Shown here: piece by piece, positions 35,101 through 46,613 of the stretch | Position numbering within the stretch: the first letter of the stretch is position 1 | How the letters are laid out: every line of letters begins with the position of its first letter | Assembly (NCBI GenBank): GCA_029718625.1 | Contig: CM056377.1 | Location: 36,718,457-36,782,456, forward strand | Origin: Synaphobranchus kaupii | Taxonomy: Eukaryota; Chordata; Actinopteri; Anguilliformes; Synaphobranchidae | Direction: 5' to 3' | Length of the DNA: 64,000 nucleotides | Program-made: the position numbers and the translations under genes | The notes under the pieces: generated by a model | Databases searched by the model: none | What the model was told of the DNA's origin: nothing | Seen by the model: the letters and a program-made list of their open reading frames with translations, nothing else

Positions 35101-35327
35101 GGAATAGAGGCCCCTGTCCATACAGGCTCACAATCTATCATTACAATGTGCCAAATCACTGTTGCAAAAATTCAAGTTTTTAAATCATGAGATTTTTATA
35201 ATAGTTCCACGTAACATCTATATCAGCCAGACCACGGTCATTGAAAGAGCTGCATGTACAGTGTAAAGGGCAGAGACCCACCCGACAGTAAGTAGCCAGC
35301 AAGAAAGAGACCCTTGGCGCCAGCCAT
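32134..35327 (-). CDS. Siglec-like inhibitory receptor (V-set, two C2-set Ig domains, ITIM tail)
   Basis: Siglecs are leukocyte lectins that bind sialic acid and dampen signalling. Exons in transcript order: 35327-35282 (signal peptide), 35045-34674 (V-set), 34385-34080 (C2), 33926-33666 (C2), 33570-33483 (membrane span), 32985-32928, 32388-32134. They splice in frame to 461 residues. The V-set has the Siglec cysteine pattern (SCVLIPC, then KNC) and NYYFRIE with Arg119, the position of the essential sialic-acid-binding arginine. The C2 domains carry VDLKC...ITCSA and VTLTCSS...GRYHCEA. One hydrophobic span precedes the tail. The tail has VQYAEI (Y406, ITIM), TEYAEI (Y434, fits ITSM or ITIM) and DVYAEV (Y452, looser). 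I cannot assign one-to-one orthology with a named mammalian Siglec. Signalling through SHP phosphatases is inferred from the motifs. Confidence 0.88.
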
Positions 35328-35527
35328 GCCGCTGAGTCAATTTGTCTCAAAGACAATGAAATGAGTTCACCTGCAAACACATACACAGACTTCATGGACC
35401 AGCACCGCAAACGCATCTGGAAATGTGTGCACGCACACACAAGAAGTTATACTACAAAAAATAACAACAGCAGCATATCATTTTGATACCTACTATAACA
35501 TCAGAAATTATGTTAGAGCTGGCATTT

Positions 35528-35612
35528 CCCATTTCCCCTTTCTGTTCTGTAAAGCGTCTTTGTGACAGTCGTCTGTGAAAAGCGCTATATAAATAAAATT
35601 GAATTGAGAAAT
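35528..35612 (+). repeat. Retroposon-like 3' tail, second copy
   Basis: It reads ttctgtaaagcgtctttgtg ... aaaagcgctatataaataaa followed by attgaattgag, like the copy at 30495-30612. It lies just upstream of the Siglec-like signal-peptide exon. Confidence 0.5.
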
Positions 35613-37010
35613 GCAATTAAAGTGAACATAAGAAAATTGTCCTATGTTAATTCAGGTTATCATATTCTACCATTACTTCCTGATACGTTATTGGTGATTT
35701 CACAATTTAACTGTGTTAAGACTGAGGATATTGAAAGGGTGCTGTCTATCTGCTGAAGAAAAGGTAAATGACACCCCCCTCCATTATTTTTCAAGTTGGT
35801 TTACAATTGAACTTGAGTGAATTTGCTTTCATACTGGGGTAGTCCAACAACATAAATGTACCCAGCTCATTTCAAAATCATCAGACCGCCCTTTGGTCCA
35901 TTGGCTTTAATTCAAACCCAAGTGTAATTATATCATTACAAGCAGTTTCTGTATTTACTGAAGAGCCTTTGGAAGACATCCTTTCACAACATGCACTATA
36001 ACACAGCAAAAATGAGCACATCTCTATTGTCACATCCACACAGTGAGAATGTGTTCAGTTCACTGACCAACAGCTCAATTTCTTCATTTTAAAGCCAGGA
36101 GTAAAGAGAAAATATATGAAACCCAGTATAAAAACAGGTGAAAGTATATACTTGCCTTCTCCTCAGATGCTCAGGTCACACAACTGGGCTAAATGTGGAA
36201 AGCAGAACTTACTGCAACAAAGTACACTTCTGTTGCAATCTTAGATTTTCCTTAACTGAATTTTCCATTGCTTCCAGTATGTCAGCAACCAGCTGTTACA
36301 TGGGTACTACTCTACTGAAAGACTGAAATAAGGAGGCAGGACATACAAAAATGTGTATGGCAGGTTCTTGTGTGGTGGCCATTTCCCCTTTGGACCAATT
36401 GAATTTATTCCAAGCAAAATGACAAGCTTTGTAACATCCTGGCATTGGTGACTGATGATGAATTTTAATTGTAGAAACAAACAATAAATGTGGGGAAACT
36501 CAATTTTCTACATGGCAAATTCATTGGAGGGAAGAAAAACATCATGAAAAAACCCAAACAAACACAAGGAGAAACACTCAGGAGTGTCAAGTCGCCCATT
36601 TTCAATAATCTTCCAGTATTGCATGGCGGTCAGAGTATGAACCCTATCCATCTTTAACAGACTGAAGACTTAGCTCTCCATACTGCACCATGGCTGCCAT
36701 GATGATCTTTAGCCATCCTTTGTTTTAAATAGATCAACTGCGTGCGGTATTTACTTTTGTTTACAGGACAAATGGTTAGTTTGCTCGGCTAAAAATACAC
36801 TTCATTTTAAATGGGCCTCTGTGCCTTCCTGGTGACATCACATTTTTGCAATCTTGAGACAAACACTGATGTTACCCACTTTTGTTAGTTATTGAGGATA
36901 AGAGTGTCTGTTAAGTGAATGGTTGTAATCGATTGTAATTACACAGTTCATATAACAATTGCCTCAATCAGTACCATGAACAGAACACCCACAACTTTAC
37001 GTTATTTTTT
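35613..37010. other. Intergenic DNA between the Siglec-like gene and fen1
   Basis: No gene recognised. A short tail of the type gataagagtgtctgttaagt near 36898 resembles the end of fish L2/V-SINE elements. The rest is unremarkable AT-rich sequence. Confidence 0.45.
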
Positions 37011-37014
37011 TAAA

Positions 37015-37020
37015 TTTATT
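37015..37020 (-). terminator. Likely fen1 poly(A) signal
   Basis: The + strand tttatt, which is aataaa on the minus strand, lies about 260 bp downstream of the fen1 stop codon. Confidence 0.5.
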
Positions 37021-37280
37021 TAAGGAACAAACAAAAAACAAACAAGCAAATCATATTCATTAAAATGTACTGTACTGCAGCAATTACTTCATTGCAAAAA
37101 TGACAAACTCTATTCTCAAGTTGAGCCTTTTATCAGGGGGTCTGTCGTTCCGGTTTTCCCCTTCACATCTTCCTGACAGAACAGCGACAGAGCAAATATA
37201 CAGTAGGCAGATGAAATGACCATCTTTCCTGTTGGCCCGTGAGCAACTTCCTCCCAATAGGTTTCACTTCATATTACAAC

Positions 37281-40200
37281 CTATTTGCCTTTCTTGAATT
37301 TTCCTGGCGTTGCACTCGTTTTCAGCTTCTTCTTTGCTGACCCCTTCATGTCCGGTTCCTAAAAATAACCGTGAGAAAGTAAGAGCAGACCGTGAGAGAT
37401 AGACAACACACAGACCCTTTTAATACATATTAGTAGACTAAATGCAAAACCAGACCTGGGTTCAAATATTATGGGCTTTAGATTCAGATCATACTTTTCT
37501 GCATTTGACTAATCTTGCCTGGTGTATTGGAACAAATGAAACAATCCCATAAGGGTAAAGCCCACCCATCTGCTCCTCCTAGCAGGCAAGATCAATAGAG
37601 CACAGAAAACAACTACCATTTCAACCCAGGCCTGTGCATAACTCCGTCAAATGCACGATACGACCGAACAGTGTTCAAATTGAACCTCACCCGAGAGCAG
37701 GCATAAGCTTGGGCGGGTGTACCTTGCGTTTGGATGACAGTGAGCCTGTGACAGTGAAGAAGGAGTCCAGCCTGCCCTGTGTGCTGCCCTGCCTGCTCTT
37801 CATGATCTTCTTACAGCCATTTCGAATACGGTCCTCACTACAGGGGAAATTATGGTGCAAAGGCACAATTATGAAGGCGTACATTTTATTAAAGGATCCT
37901 CCCACCTTTTTTTTGACAGATGAATTTTAAAGCCAAAAATAAAACGGACTGCTCTGAAAACAACATAAATATCCTCGCTGCTACAAAATTAATGTGTTTA
38001 CGCAACAGCGCTTCAAAGCTAACTGGCAGAACATGACAGTACATCTTCAATACCTTTAAAACTGAAGGGGCACAAATTCTTATCCAAAGTAGTGCACATA
38101 TTATTAATCCCACCATTACGATAGCCATTTTAGTTAACAGCACACTATGAAACCAATTACCAAATATAAAGTCATAAGTGTGTTCTGCAATGTTTTAGGC
38201 AGCATTGTAATGTTTGAAAACTTCATTACAGTTCACAGCGCATGACCAACTGCCGTCCGAGACCGATACCTGAACTGCTTCTCGGCACACATGAACTGAA
38301 TCAGCCCGTCGTCATCGGGCTCGTTCCACTTCAACTCGAGAGAATCACAGTCCACCACCTCCGGTTCTAGGAACAGCCCACGGGCCTCTTTATATAGCCA
38401 ATCCTCTGGAGCTGGGTGCTTCTGTGGGGATCAGAACAATGCACTGTCAGTACCGTTTATACCATGTATATACCAGTATACCATGGCTACATAAATACAT
38501 TCGGTTAATAATCACATTATAACCAATGTTTCTCCACAGTTCTTCCACTGATGACATAACTTTGCTGTGGTGTTTTCCTGTGCATGCAACTATACACAAA
38601 AGAATAATTCAATATGCAATCGCACTAAAATCACTCCATCTGAAATACCAAATGATAAAATGTTTTTAAATGGTAAGCGTATTCCACGGCAGTGCTACAT
38701 ACAGATATGCTGACACTTACAGCAGGGTCAATGTTTTCCAAAATCTCCTCAATGGAGCCATGTTGCTTAATGAGATCAATGGCTCTCTTGGGTCCAACTC
38801 CTTTAATCGTGCCACAGTAATCACACCCAAGCAAGATGCACAGGTCTATGAACTGGGGGGGGGGGGAGGGGTGTAGAAAAATGGAGAGAAAGAAAGGAAA
38901 AACTTGGGTTTACATTCAAGGACTAGCAGGTGGGTGAGTCAGTATGGATGCCTCTAAGAATGTGTCTAAGTGTTTTCCCAAAGTGACAAGAGAAAACAGA
39001 AAGAGACAAGCTCAGAGACAATGATATTGATTTCTTGTCACTTTATTAAAGCTTGGAAGATTCCAGCCAGTGCGCCCATTAGAGCCCAACCGATATATCG
39101 GACAGCCGATAATAGGGCTTCCACATATACATCCATCTGTGTCGGGGGAAATCCCACCAATAAAACAGTCTCTTGAAGTGTCAAAGTCTCTTGAAATGTC
39201 AATAAAGAAAAGCGCATTCATGGGCATGACATCCATTTTGAATAATAGCCACAGAGAGGGCGCTACTATTTGGTAACGCACTGAAGAGGTTTTGCGAGTT
39301 AAAGGGTTGATCACAATTGCTTATTTTCACTTCTGGCATCCTTTCCTCACTCCTTAGCTACACCCAACGGAGGACGCGAGGAAAACATGAAAGGATGGGA
39401 TACAAGGACGGAGGAATCGAGGCAATATGCATGAGGCAAATGGAACATCCTCGCTCAGTCAAGCATCAGCTGAAGAGCCGTCGATTACTAATGACGCGTT
39501 GCTCAGCCGTATCGCCTACCAGTGGGCTTATAACCAATTGTTATGTACCGTATTGTTGTCTCAAGGCTTGTTTTAGCACAGAAAATGGCATTTACTGTTT
39601 TATTGAGCGCTGTATTTCAGCCATGAAATATTTATGGTAAATGATGCAAATATTAAAAGCCTAAAACATATGAACTGCATCGGTAAAAGATCGCAAATGC
39701 CCATAAATAGATCGAAATTACTTCTCGGTCATACAATAGCGAGGAAAAACCGCAAGGCAACTTGCGTGTTTATGTTTAACGTTGCACGGTTGTAGCCATA
39801 TGTTTTTGAGTTATTTGCCGGCTGCATTCAACTGTGTGCACATAGGCTAAACTACATATGGTGAACTTAAGTATTGTTTTTAAAGGACGGGTTAACATTA
39901 AGCATTGAAGGTTGCGTTTCCTATATAGGGGAAGCAAACTGTCAGAAATATTATGCTTACGCGCTTAACTATGTTTTTTAGCCTCTTTTTTCATGAATAA
40001 ACGTGGCTTTTGTTAGTAATAAAGAATGAGTGTCACTATAAGGATTAAAGCACTGAAATAAATGAAACGAAACGCCAAGATTGGATTTGTGTAGGGATGT
40101 ACCCGCCACGTGGCAGATGTGGAGAGGTGGATACTTTATACGCGTCACGCATCCTCCAGGAGCCTCCTCGTTCCCTGCTCGTTCCTTAGCAGTTTGGAAT

Positions 40201-43200
40201 GTCCTTAAAGATGGCGAACCTCGATCGATTTCCGGGTCAGGTGAGGACCGAGGAGACGAGGAAGGATAAAATAAGCGATTGGAATGAACCCATAGAAACT
40301 GCCTGGGCTGGGTGAGTTGCATAACGTGTGGCCGCACTGCACACTTGTGGCGAGTACAATTTTCTCACAACTTTAAACGGTGATAGGAGTGCAAACATCA
40401 GACTTCTATTTTTTAATCATTCAAACGTAGGTTGCATAATGTAAAAATAGCAAACATTAGCGTTTGTTAACACTGTCAAACTAACAAACGACAAATTAAC
40501 ATAACGATATGCCAAGTCAGTAACGTTGCTAGCCGAGATACGTGTTGTGTATGTCAACTTATCAACCAGCCAAGCCTGAACATAACGTTAACTTGATTTG
40601 AGGGACTGATTGTTAGTTTCCTGCACAGTATCCGCAATTTTGTTCAACCAGACAGAAATTTATGGACAGGAAGTCATTGTTGTAACCCGTGACTGTTCCA
40701 AGTCATCGATGGCATGTGGCACAATGTGGTTTAGTAAAGTGTTCATTTCTGAGATACTTATGTTCCATTACAACAAACTCATTTTTAGTATATTTCTTTA
40801 ATATTGTTCCTTAAAATCAGTAGATTGCTCTTGTCTAAAGTTTTAGTTCTCACGGTTTATTTTGCATATTGGAATACTTATTTTATATGACTATGAATTC
40901 ATGTTCATGTTATTCATTTTAAACAAAGGCTATTGTTAAATTGAAGTTTATTGATAAGAGGTTTTATATATTTTCCAGTTTGTGCATTGATGCTATTCAT
41001 TTTTATTTATTTTGGTTGATAATAATAATAATTTATTTTTCTATGTGAAATATGTTTGTGTTCACTAGATAAAGCACTCCCTCGAAAACTGTTGGTGTCT
41101 GTTCAATCTTTGACCAACGCTAAAAAATGTGGGGGGGTGAGGGGGGGTTAAATATCGGCAGATAATATTGGTTATCGAAACCTTTACCTTCTGGCAACAG
41201 TGTCGGCCACAAAATTTTCAGATCAGTCAGGCCCTAATGCCATGCAAAACTGCCAGGCTCCTCGGGAGTGAGGAGACAGGAGAAATTACCTGCTGGTGGG
41301 TCAGACCAATTTCCTGCAGAATGCGACCGAAATGGAACTCCTGAATGGGAAGTTTCCTGCGGGGAAGAGAGGGAAATAAATCTAACAGCAATAGTGCCTG
41401 GAAAATGCCTTGTGGAGCTATGATTAGCAAATAGGAATCACGCAACAACCACAACACAATAAATAAATGGATTCCACAGTAATTTTTTGGTCAGTAATAA
41501 AGCTCCTGTAAAATTACACTCTGTCGAGGACCGTGCTCCTAGCGGTGAAAAGAAAATGTCACATCAAACCACAAGATGGCACTATGCACTCACTAATGTT
41601 CATCTATACATGTCTATATTACAGGTAGCCTTTACTTAACCAGACAGGTCAACTGAGTACACATTTCCTTTACGCAATGACAACCTGGCGAAACAAGGCA
41701 GTTAAAGAAAGGATTGAGTTATGATAGCCTACTGTAGGGATGTAATCAATCTGCCTGATTTACACACCCAGTTTGGCAATTTGCAATTTTGACATAAGCC
41801 GGCCCCTAAGTCTTATTCAGTGCCACCTTGAAAGTGTGTTAAAAAGTGAGAGCACAAGATAAAACACAAATTCAAATAAATATTTGAGAGCATAAATGTT
41901 CTCCTCGTCCCAGTGTGCTCATTTACATGAAGAACCTCATGCACCCATTCATTCCACTTGAGCTGTAAGCGCAACGCCACTCTTGCGGGTGTGGTGAGAA
42001 CAGAGCGTGTACAGTACTTGGCTTCACTGGCTGTTAGGTGCCTCAGCAGGACCCCAGTCCCGAACGTCAAGCCATCCATGTCCTCTGTCGCCGTGGCAAA
42101 GACCTTCCCCGCCTTCACCAACGCCGCACAGCTGGCCTCTGCCTCACAGGGCGCCTGGCAGCGAAGCTCATTTTCAACTCGTACGTTCGGTACATTCATT
42201 TCACACAAAATAACACAGGCGCAAACACAAGGCAGACATGAGGAATGATTCACAAAAAAACAAGGCGGCTTCCTTGCCATACGTAAAGGGCATGAGACTT
42301 GCTCAGGTTTGGGTTTACCTCGATGTAGGGTACACCCATCAGCTTCAGCAGCTGCTTGCACTCATCGTTGTGTTGCTTGGTGACTTTTACAAGTCTCTTG
42401 CTGAACTTGTCGATATTCTCCTGTTCCCCTGGAAGACAGTAGACCGGACTGTCAGCACAACTCCACACAATTCTACCAAAATCCACAGCAGTCTTTTTTC
42501 CCCCCATATTTTTTATATCATAATTTTGCATGTACCCGTTTCTTGTGCCTGTGCTAGAAGCTTCTCCGCCTCTGCCCTCTTCTCTCCTCTCTTGGCCAAC
42601 TGCAGACAAGAGAAAGATTGAAAGGTTGTCAAACTATTTCAACCAAAGTGTCAAAGACCTGACTGAAACTTTTGACTGAGTCAACAGCAAAATTCAATTC
42701 CAAAAGCCTGTGAATCCTGACCCAAGGCAATGCAAAACCCTACCTCGCCTGACTTCATCTGTGGGGGTTTTCCATCAAACACATAGACCGGTTTGATGCC
42801 GCTCTCCAACATCCTTATTGTCCTGTAGAACATGCCCATCAGGTGGCTGAGGACAGAAGTAAGAGATATTGAAAAACAGCTATACACCTGTACTGAGTGA
42901 AACAAAAGCTAAATTTGGGTGTTACTCCACATATTTAGAAGCAAGAATTTCACCTAGGCTCTGTTGACCACAAGCTGTGCGCAAAGCATTATTTCCACAA
43001 TTTTCCTATAACTGTACTTCATTTCTATCCATTAAACTGTATTGGTAGAATACTGGGATTTTTATTTTCTGACATTTCCCTAAGCAAAATGTTCATCAAC
43101 AGGGCTGTGCTGATAGGAGTCAAAAAAATAATTAAAAAAAAATAAAAAAATAAGATTAGCTGGATATGAAACAATTCAGCTTCACACAGCAGTCACCTGG

Positions 43201-43572
43201 TTGTCTCTCCATCCTCATTCTGTAGCACATTGCCATCCTGTCTAACGGCAATAAGGAACTGATAAATGCTCATGGATGCATCAATCGCAATCTTTCGCCC
43301 TGAAAAATGAAAAGGTATTAAGTTATTTAGGTTCCCAATAATACTGAAAAATGTTATTGCAAGAGTGAGGCAGAACACAGAGTATGGAGATTGTGTACAC
43401 AGGGGTGTTCCAGATTATATATACGCAGGTTAATAAAAATTCCCAAAAGCAGAGCTACCAGAAGATATGGCAAAAAAAAACATACATTACCGAAGTAGCT
43501 TTTAATGTCGTGTTCTTTGATGGCTGAAGGTGCCTGGTCCGCAATTAACTTTGCAAGGCCGTGAATTCCCAT
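37281..43572 (-). CDS. fen1: Flap endonuclease 1, 11 coding exons
   Basis: FEN1 removes 5' flaps during Okazaki fragment maturation and long-patch base excision repair. Exons in transcript order: 43572-43491, 43299-43197, 42846-42744, 42599-42536, 42428-42319, 42154-42018, 41356-41290, 38852-38721, 38421-38270, 37837-37723, 37358-37281. They join in frame to 380 residues, exactly the human length. All metal-binding residues are present: D34 (AIDAS), D86 (VFDGK), E158 and E160 (EAEAS), D179 and D181 (TEDMDG), D233 (GCDYC). The helix-two-turn-helix [11 protein letters not shown] follows, and the PCNA-binding box is QGRLDSFF near the C-terminus, before a Lys-rich tail (KFKKGK). The residue after D181 is Gly where human has Cys. 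Human FEN1 has its coding sequence in one exon, so the ten coding introns here differ. Intron 7 is 2.4 kb and repeat-filled. Confidence 0.96.
39073..41238. mobile_element. Possible 2.2-kb non-coding DNA element in fen1 intron 7
   Basis: The left border reads ttagagcccaaccgatatat and the right border ends aggccctaat, whose inverse attagggcct gives an imperfect terminal repeat. Sub-terminal words (gccgataat on the left, atcggcagataatattgg on the right) also look inverted. No convincing target duplication or open frame is visible, so the boundaries are tentative. Confidence 0.35.
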
Positions 43573-44247
43573 TGCAATGGCGTAACTTTCTTCACATAAA
43601 AGATCATGATCACCAAAAACAGTGGAAAAACAACAGATAATCATCAAATGGCTGGGTTCCAAGCGGGTAACAAATTAACAAAGCAAATCACAACAACGTG
43701 CATTCGTTGTGCATATGACGAAGCCAGCTAGCACACAGTCGCATCTACTTCAGAAAGGTCACACACAAATATAGCGAGCTGTGAAGTGAACTAAACTAGT
43801 CACATCAAAGTAGCCGTGCAGCGAGACACAACCAGGCAATATTTAGCTAACGTTATATCAGAATAGCTAGCTACATAATAATTTTGTTATCATAAGATCA
43901 TGCCAGACACTAGCTAGGAACATTTCCAGCTAATGTTAACGTTAGTTTACATAAGTTAGCTAACAAAGTCCCGAATCTGATTGCAGTAGCCATACGCGTA
44001 ACTTAACTTGTGTTCCAAATGAAAGATGATGAAAGATCATTATGAAAATATATCATTATGAAAACATCCAGTCCAGGCAACTTTATGATTAGCGAGCACA
44101 ACTAGCTGGCTAACTATACAGCTTCATCACAAGCTATTTTATTAAAAATCCTGGCTAATAAGCTGGTTGTTTGCTTAGGCACGAATGTTTTTTTTTTCCC
44201 CACCCGAAGTTTATGCCGCTAAAATGTAATAAATTATAACGACTTAC

Positions 44248-44345
44248 CAACAATTTGCCTAATACGTAACTATGATCTCCTGCAGTCTTTTGAGCGCGCC
44301 AACAGAAGCATTTATTACCCGCGAAATCCGAGGGCGAAATCGCGC
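44248..44345 (-). promoter_or_regulatory. Putative fen1 non-coding first exon donor and promoter with E2F-like sites
   Basis: On the minus strand a strong donor (ttg-g-gtaagtcg) at 44248 could end a non-coding first exon that splices to the exon carrying the ATG at 43572. Just upstream, cccgcgaaat (44318-44327) and gggcgaaatcgcgc (44332-44345) resemble E2F sites (TTTSSCGC). FEN1 is a replication gene, so E2F control is plausible. The transcription start is inferred. Confidence 0.45.
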
Positions 44346-44399
44346 AACTAGGCATTACTAGTTGCTAAAATGGTTCGATCAAATGTCGCGAGTGTTACA

Positions 44400-45990
44400 T
44401 TTGGAATGTCGATGATCTAGTTACCATAGCTACAGTGGTCAGTAGCATAGACTATAAAAATAGGTCAGTAGTGGGTACCGTAGTGGGTAGTGGGTGCTTC
44501 TGAAGGCATCATGCATCATGCCTCTACCCCTGAGATAATTGTTTAGGAGACTAACATTGGAGACATATGCATTTCCACATACACATTTATGCCATAAATA
44601 ACATGCACTCCTCGAGTTAACCACAAACTGTGGTTATGAGCATTAGCCTAGCTACATGGTTTTGGCAAAAATTGTTTGTCAAAGTAGCCTGTACACGTTA
44701 CTCGAGGATCAAGATCAACCACTATGGCTTTAAAATGTATTTTCACACAACATAAAATACTGTCTAAATACTACGTTCAACTAAAAAAAAAAAATTAAGG
44801 TAACAATTTGCATAGTGCTTTCTGTGTTATGCCAGCTTGTGCGATTAAATAGGCTAATTTTCATCCACATTTGAAAACATTTTAAGTGCAATCTACTTAA
44901 TATCTCCCTGCATGAACAGTTGACTACACATTAATGTATCAGCTGACCTTATATAATTCTCTCTCATCTCCCGTTCTGCAGCGCTGTCTGCAGCTCTGCA
45001 CTTGTCCAGGCATGTAAGGTAGGCGGGCAGATATTGGTGTCAATCAAATGCACGTGTGGAAAATTGAGTTACCCCAATTTGATTGTTGTTATTATAGAAA
45101 ACAATGAAGAAATTTGCGTTGAAATTACCCAAATGAGTAAGTAGAAATTATTATTGTATTTCCATGTTGCTATAACTCATTAAAATAAACTTCACAATTC
45201 ACAAAATGAAATCCTTACATTTCTAATTTCATCCTGCATTACTCATTTATTGGATACTACCCCCTGAATCATTTCTTAGACTGTATTTACACACCATTCA
45301 CTCATTCAATTCATATACGTTTGATTGTTACACTGTTTCCTATATTTGCTTGATAGAGTTCAAATATTGTGTTGTTCTTAGGTCAAAATGTGTAGCCTAT
45401 GAAATATCTAACTATAAAGGTAGAAATCCTGTCTGTGTGTCTGTGTGTCTTTATTTCGATTTGCTCAACAACCGGGCACTGTATGAAGTTGAAATTCACT
45501 ATGTGTATTGCTCAGGACCCAAGGAAGTGCAGTGTTGAGTGTGAAGTTGATTGGATGAGCGGTTCTTGAGAAAGCTGCAAGCAGCAATACCGGGGGCCAA
45601 GCAATCGGCCCGTTCCGAACGGGCACGGTTTGAACGGGCACTGAACTAGTTTTGTGTAATAAGCCATGCTCATTTTGAGCAACACTTTTGAATATTATTT
45701 AGACAGGTTGATAATTTTGGAAGACATTTGCTATTCATCTTCAATTTGGCATACTTATTGGATATACTGTAATCTCTAGATCTGGGTGCAATTCATTCAT
45801 AGCCCATGGCCACATCCAGCTACACCCACTTTTGTCCCTAAACAAGATTTGTTCATAAATTCATACAGCATTGTAACTGGGCTATATGGAATGCTTTTAA
45901 ATGTCTTGCAAGCCATACCAAATATAGCCACAAACCATTTTTTAAATGTTTCTAACATTCAGTCATTTATCTTACATTTGGTACATTCTT
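44400..45990. other. Intergenic DNA upstream of fen1
   Basis: No gene recognised. The section around 45540-45660 (gagaaagctgcaagcagcaa ... cgttccgaacgggc) looks like a dispersed fish repeat, but I cannot name it. Other sequence is AT-rich. Confidence 0.45.
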
Positions 45991-45998
45991 CAGGCATA

Positions 45999-46361
45999 CA
46001 GTGGTGCTTGAAAGTATACATACCCCTTCACTTTTTGCACACTTTATTGTGTTGTAGATTTAATTTTAAATGGATAAAATGTACATTTTTGCCCATCAAT
46101 CTACACTCAATAACCCATAATGACAAAGTGAAAACATGTTTTCAGAAATTTTTGCAAATCAAAAACTGAAATTTCTCATGTACATAAGTATTCATACCCT
46201 TTGCTTTAATGTATTTTTAAAAACATGTTTTCACTTTGTCATTATGGGTTATTGAGTGTAGATTGATGGGCAAAAATGTCAATTTTATCCATTTAAAATT
46301 AAATCTACAACACAATAAAGTGCAAAAAGTGAAGGGGTATGTATACTTTCGAGCACCAATG
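45999..46361. mobile_element. Palindromic Tc1-type MITE (363 bp)
   Basis: The ends cagtggtgcttgaaagtata and tatactttcgagcaccaatg are inverted, with TA on both sides (45997-45998 and 46362-46363). The arms stay complementary through tagatttaattttaaatgg, tgcccatcaatctacact and ataatgacaaagtg, leaving only a short loop near 46160-46210. It has the same architecture as the dcaf11 intron elements but different termini. Confidence 0.88.
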
Positions 46362-46613
46362 TATATGAATACAATTCCACTGCTCATTCTAGGTCCCGAG
46401 CCAGGCACAGTAATGCTTTCTTTAGATGCACATAATTTCATTTTGTAAAGTATATTCTTGTGCAAATGCAGCTTCTAATTGACATTCAATTTAGACCACA
46501 GATTGCTGAGGGTGAATAGGCTAAACATCAGGATTTTTAAGCGTAGGCTATTCTTAGAGAAGAAGGAGAGTAAAAGTTGGAGTGTAATTCCAATAAGAAT
46601 CATGGTCCTGGGG

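Noticed and set aside
41813..42361. 182-residue continuous open frame over fen1 exon 6
   Set aside because: Only 42018-42154 is the exon; the rest is intron read-through, as shown by the splice sites and FEN1 alignment.
46217..46465. Short open frames in the palindromic MITE at 45999-46361
   Set aside because: The arms give similar peptides in both orientations because of the palindrome; non-coding.
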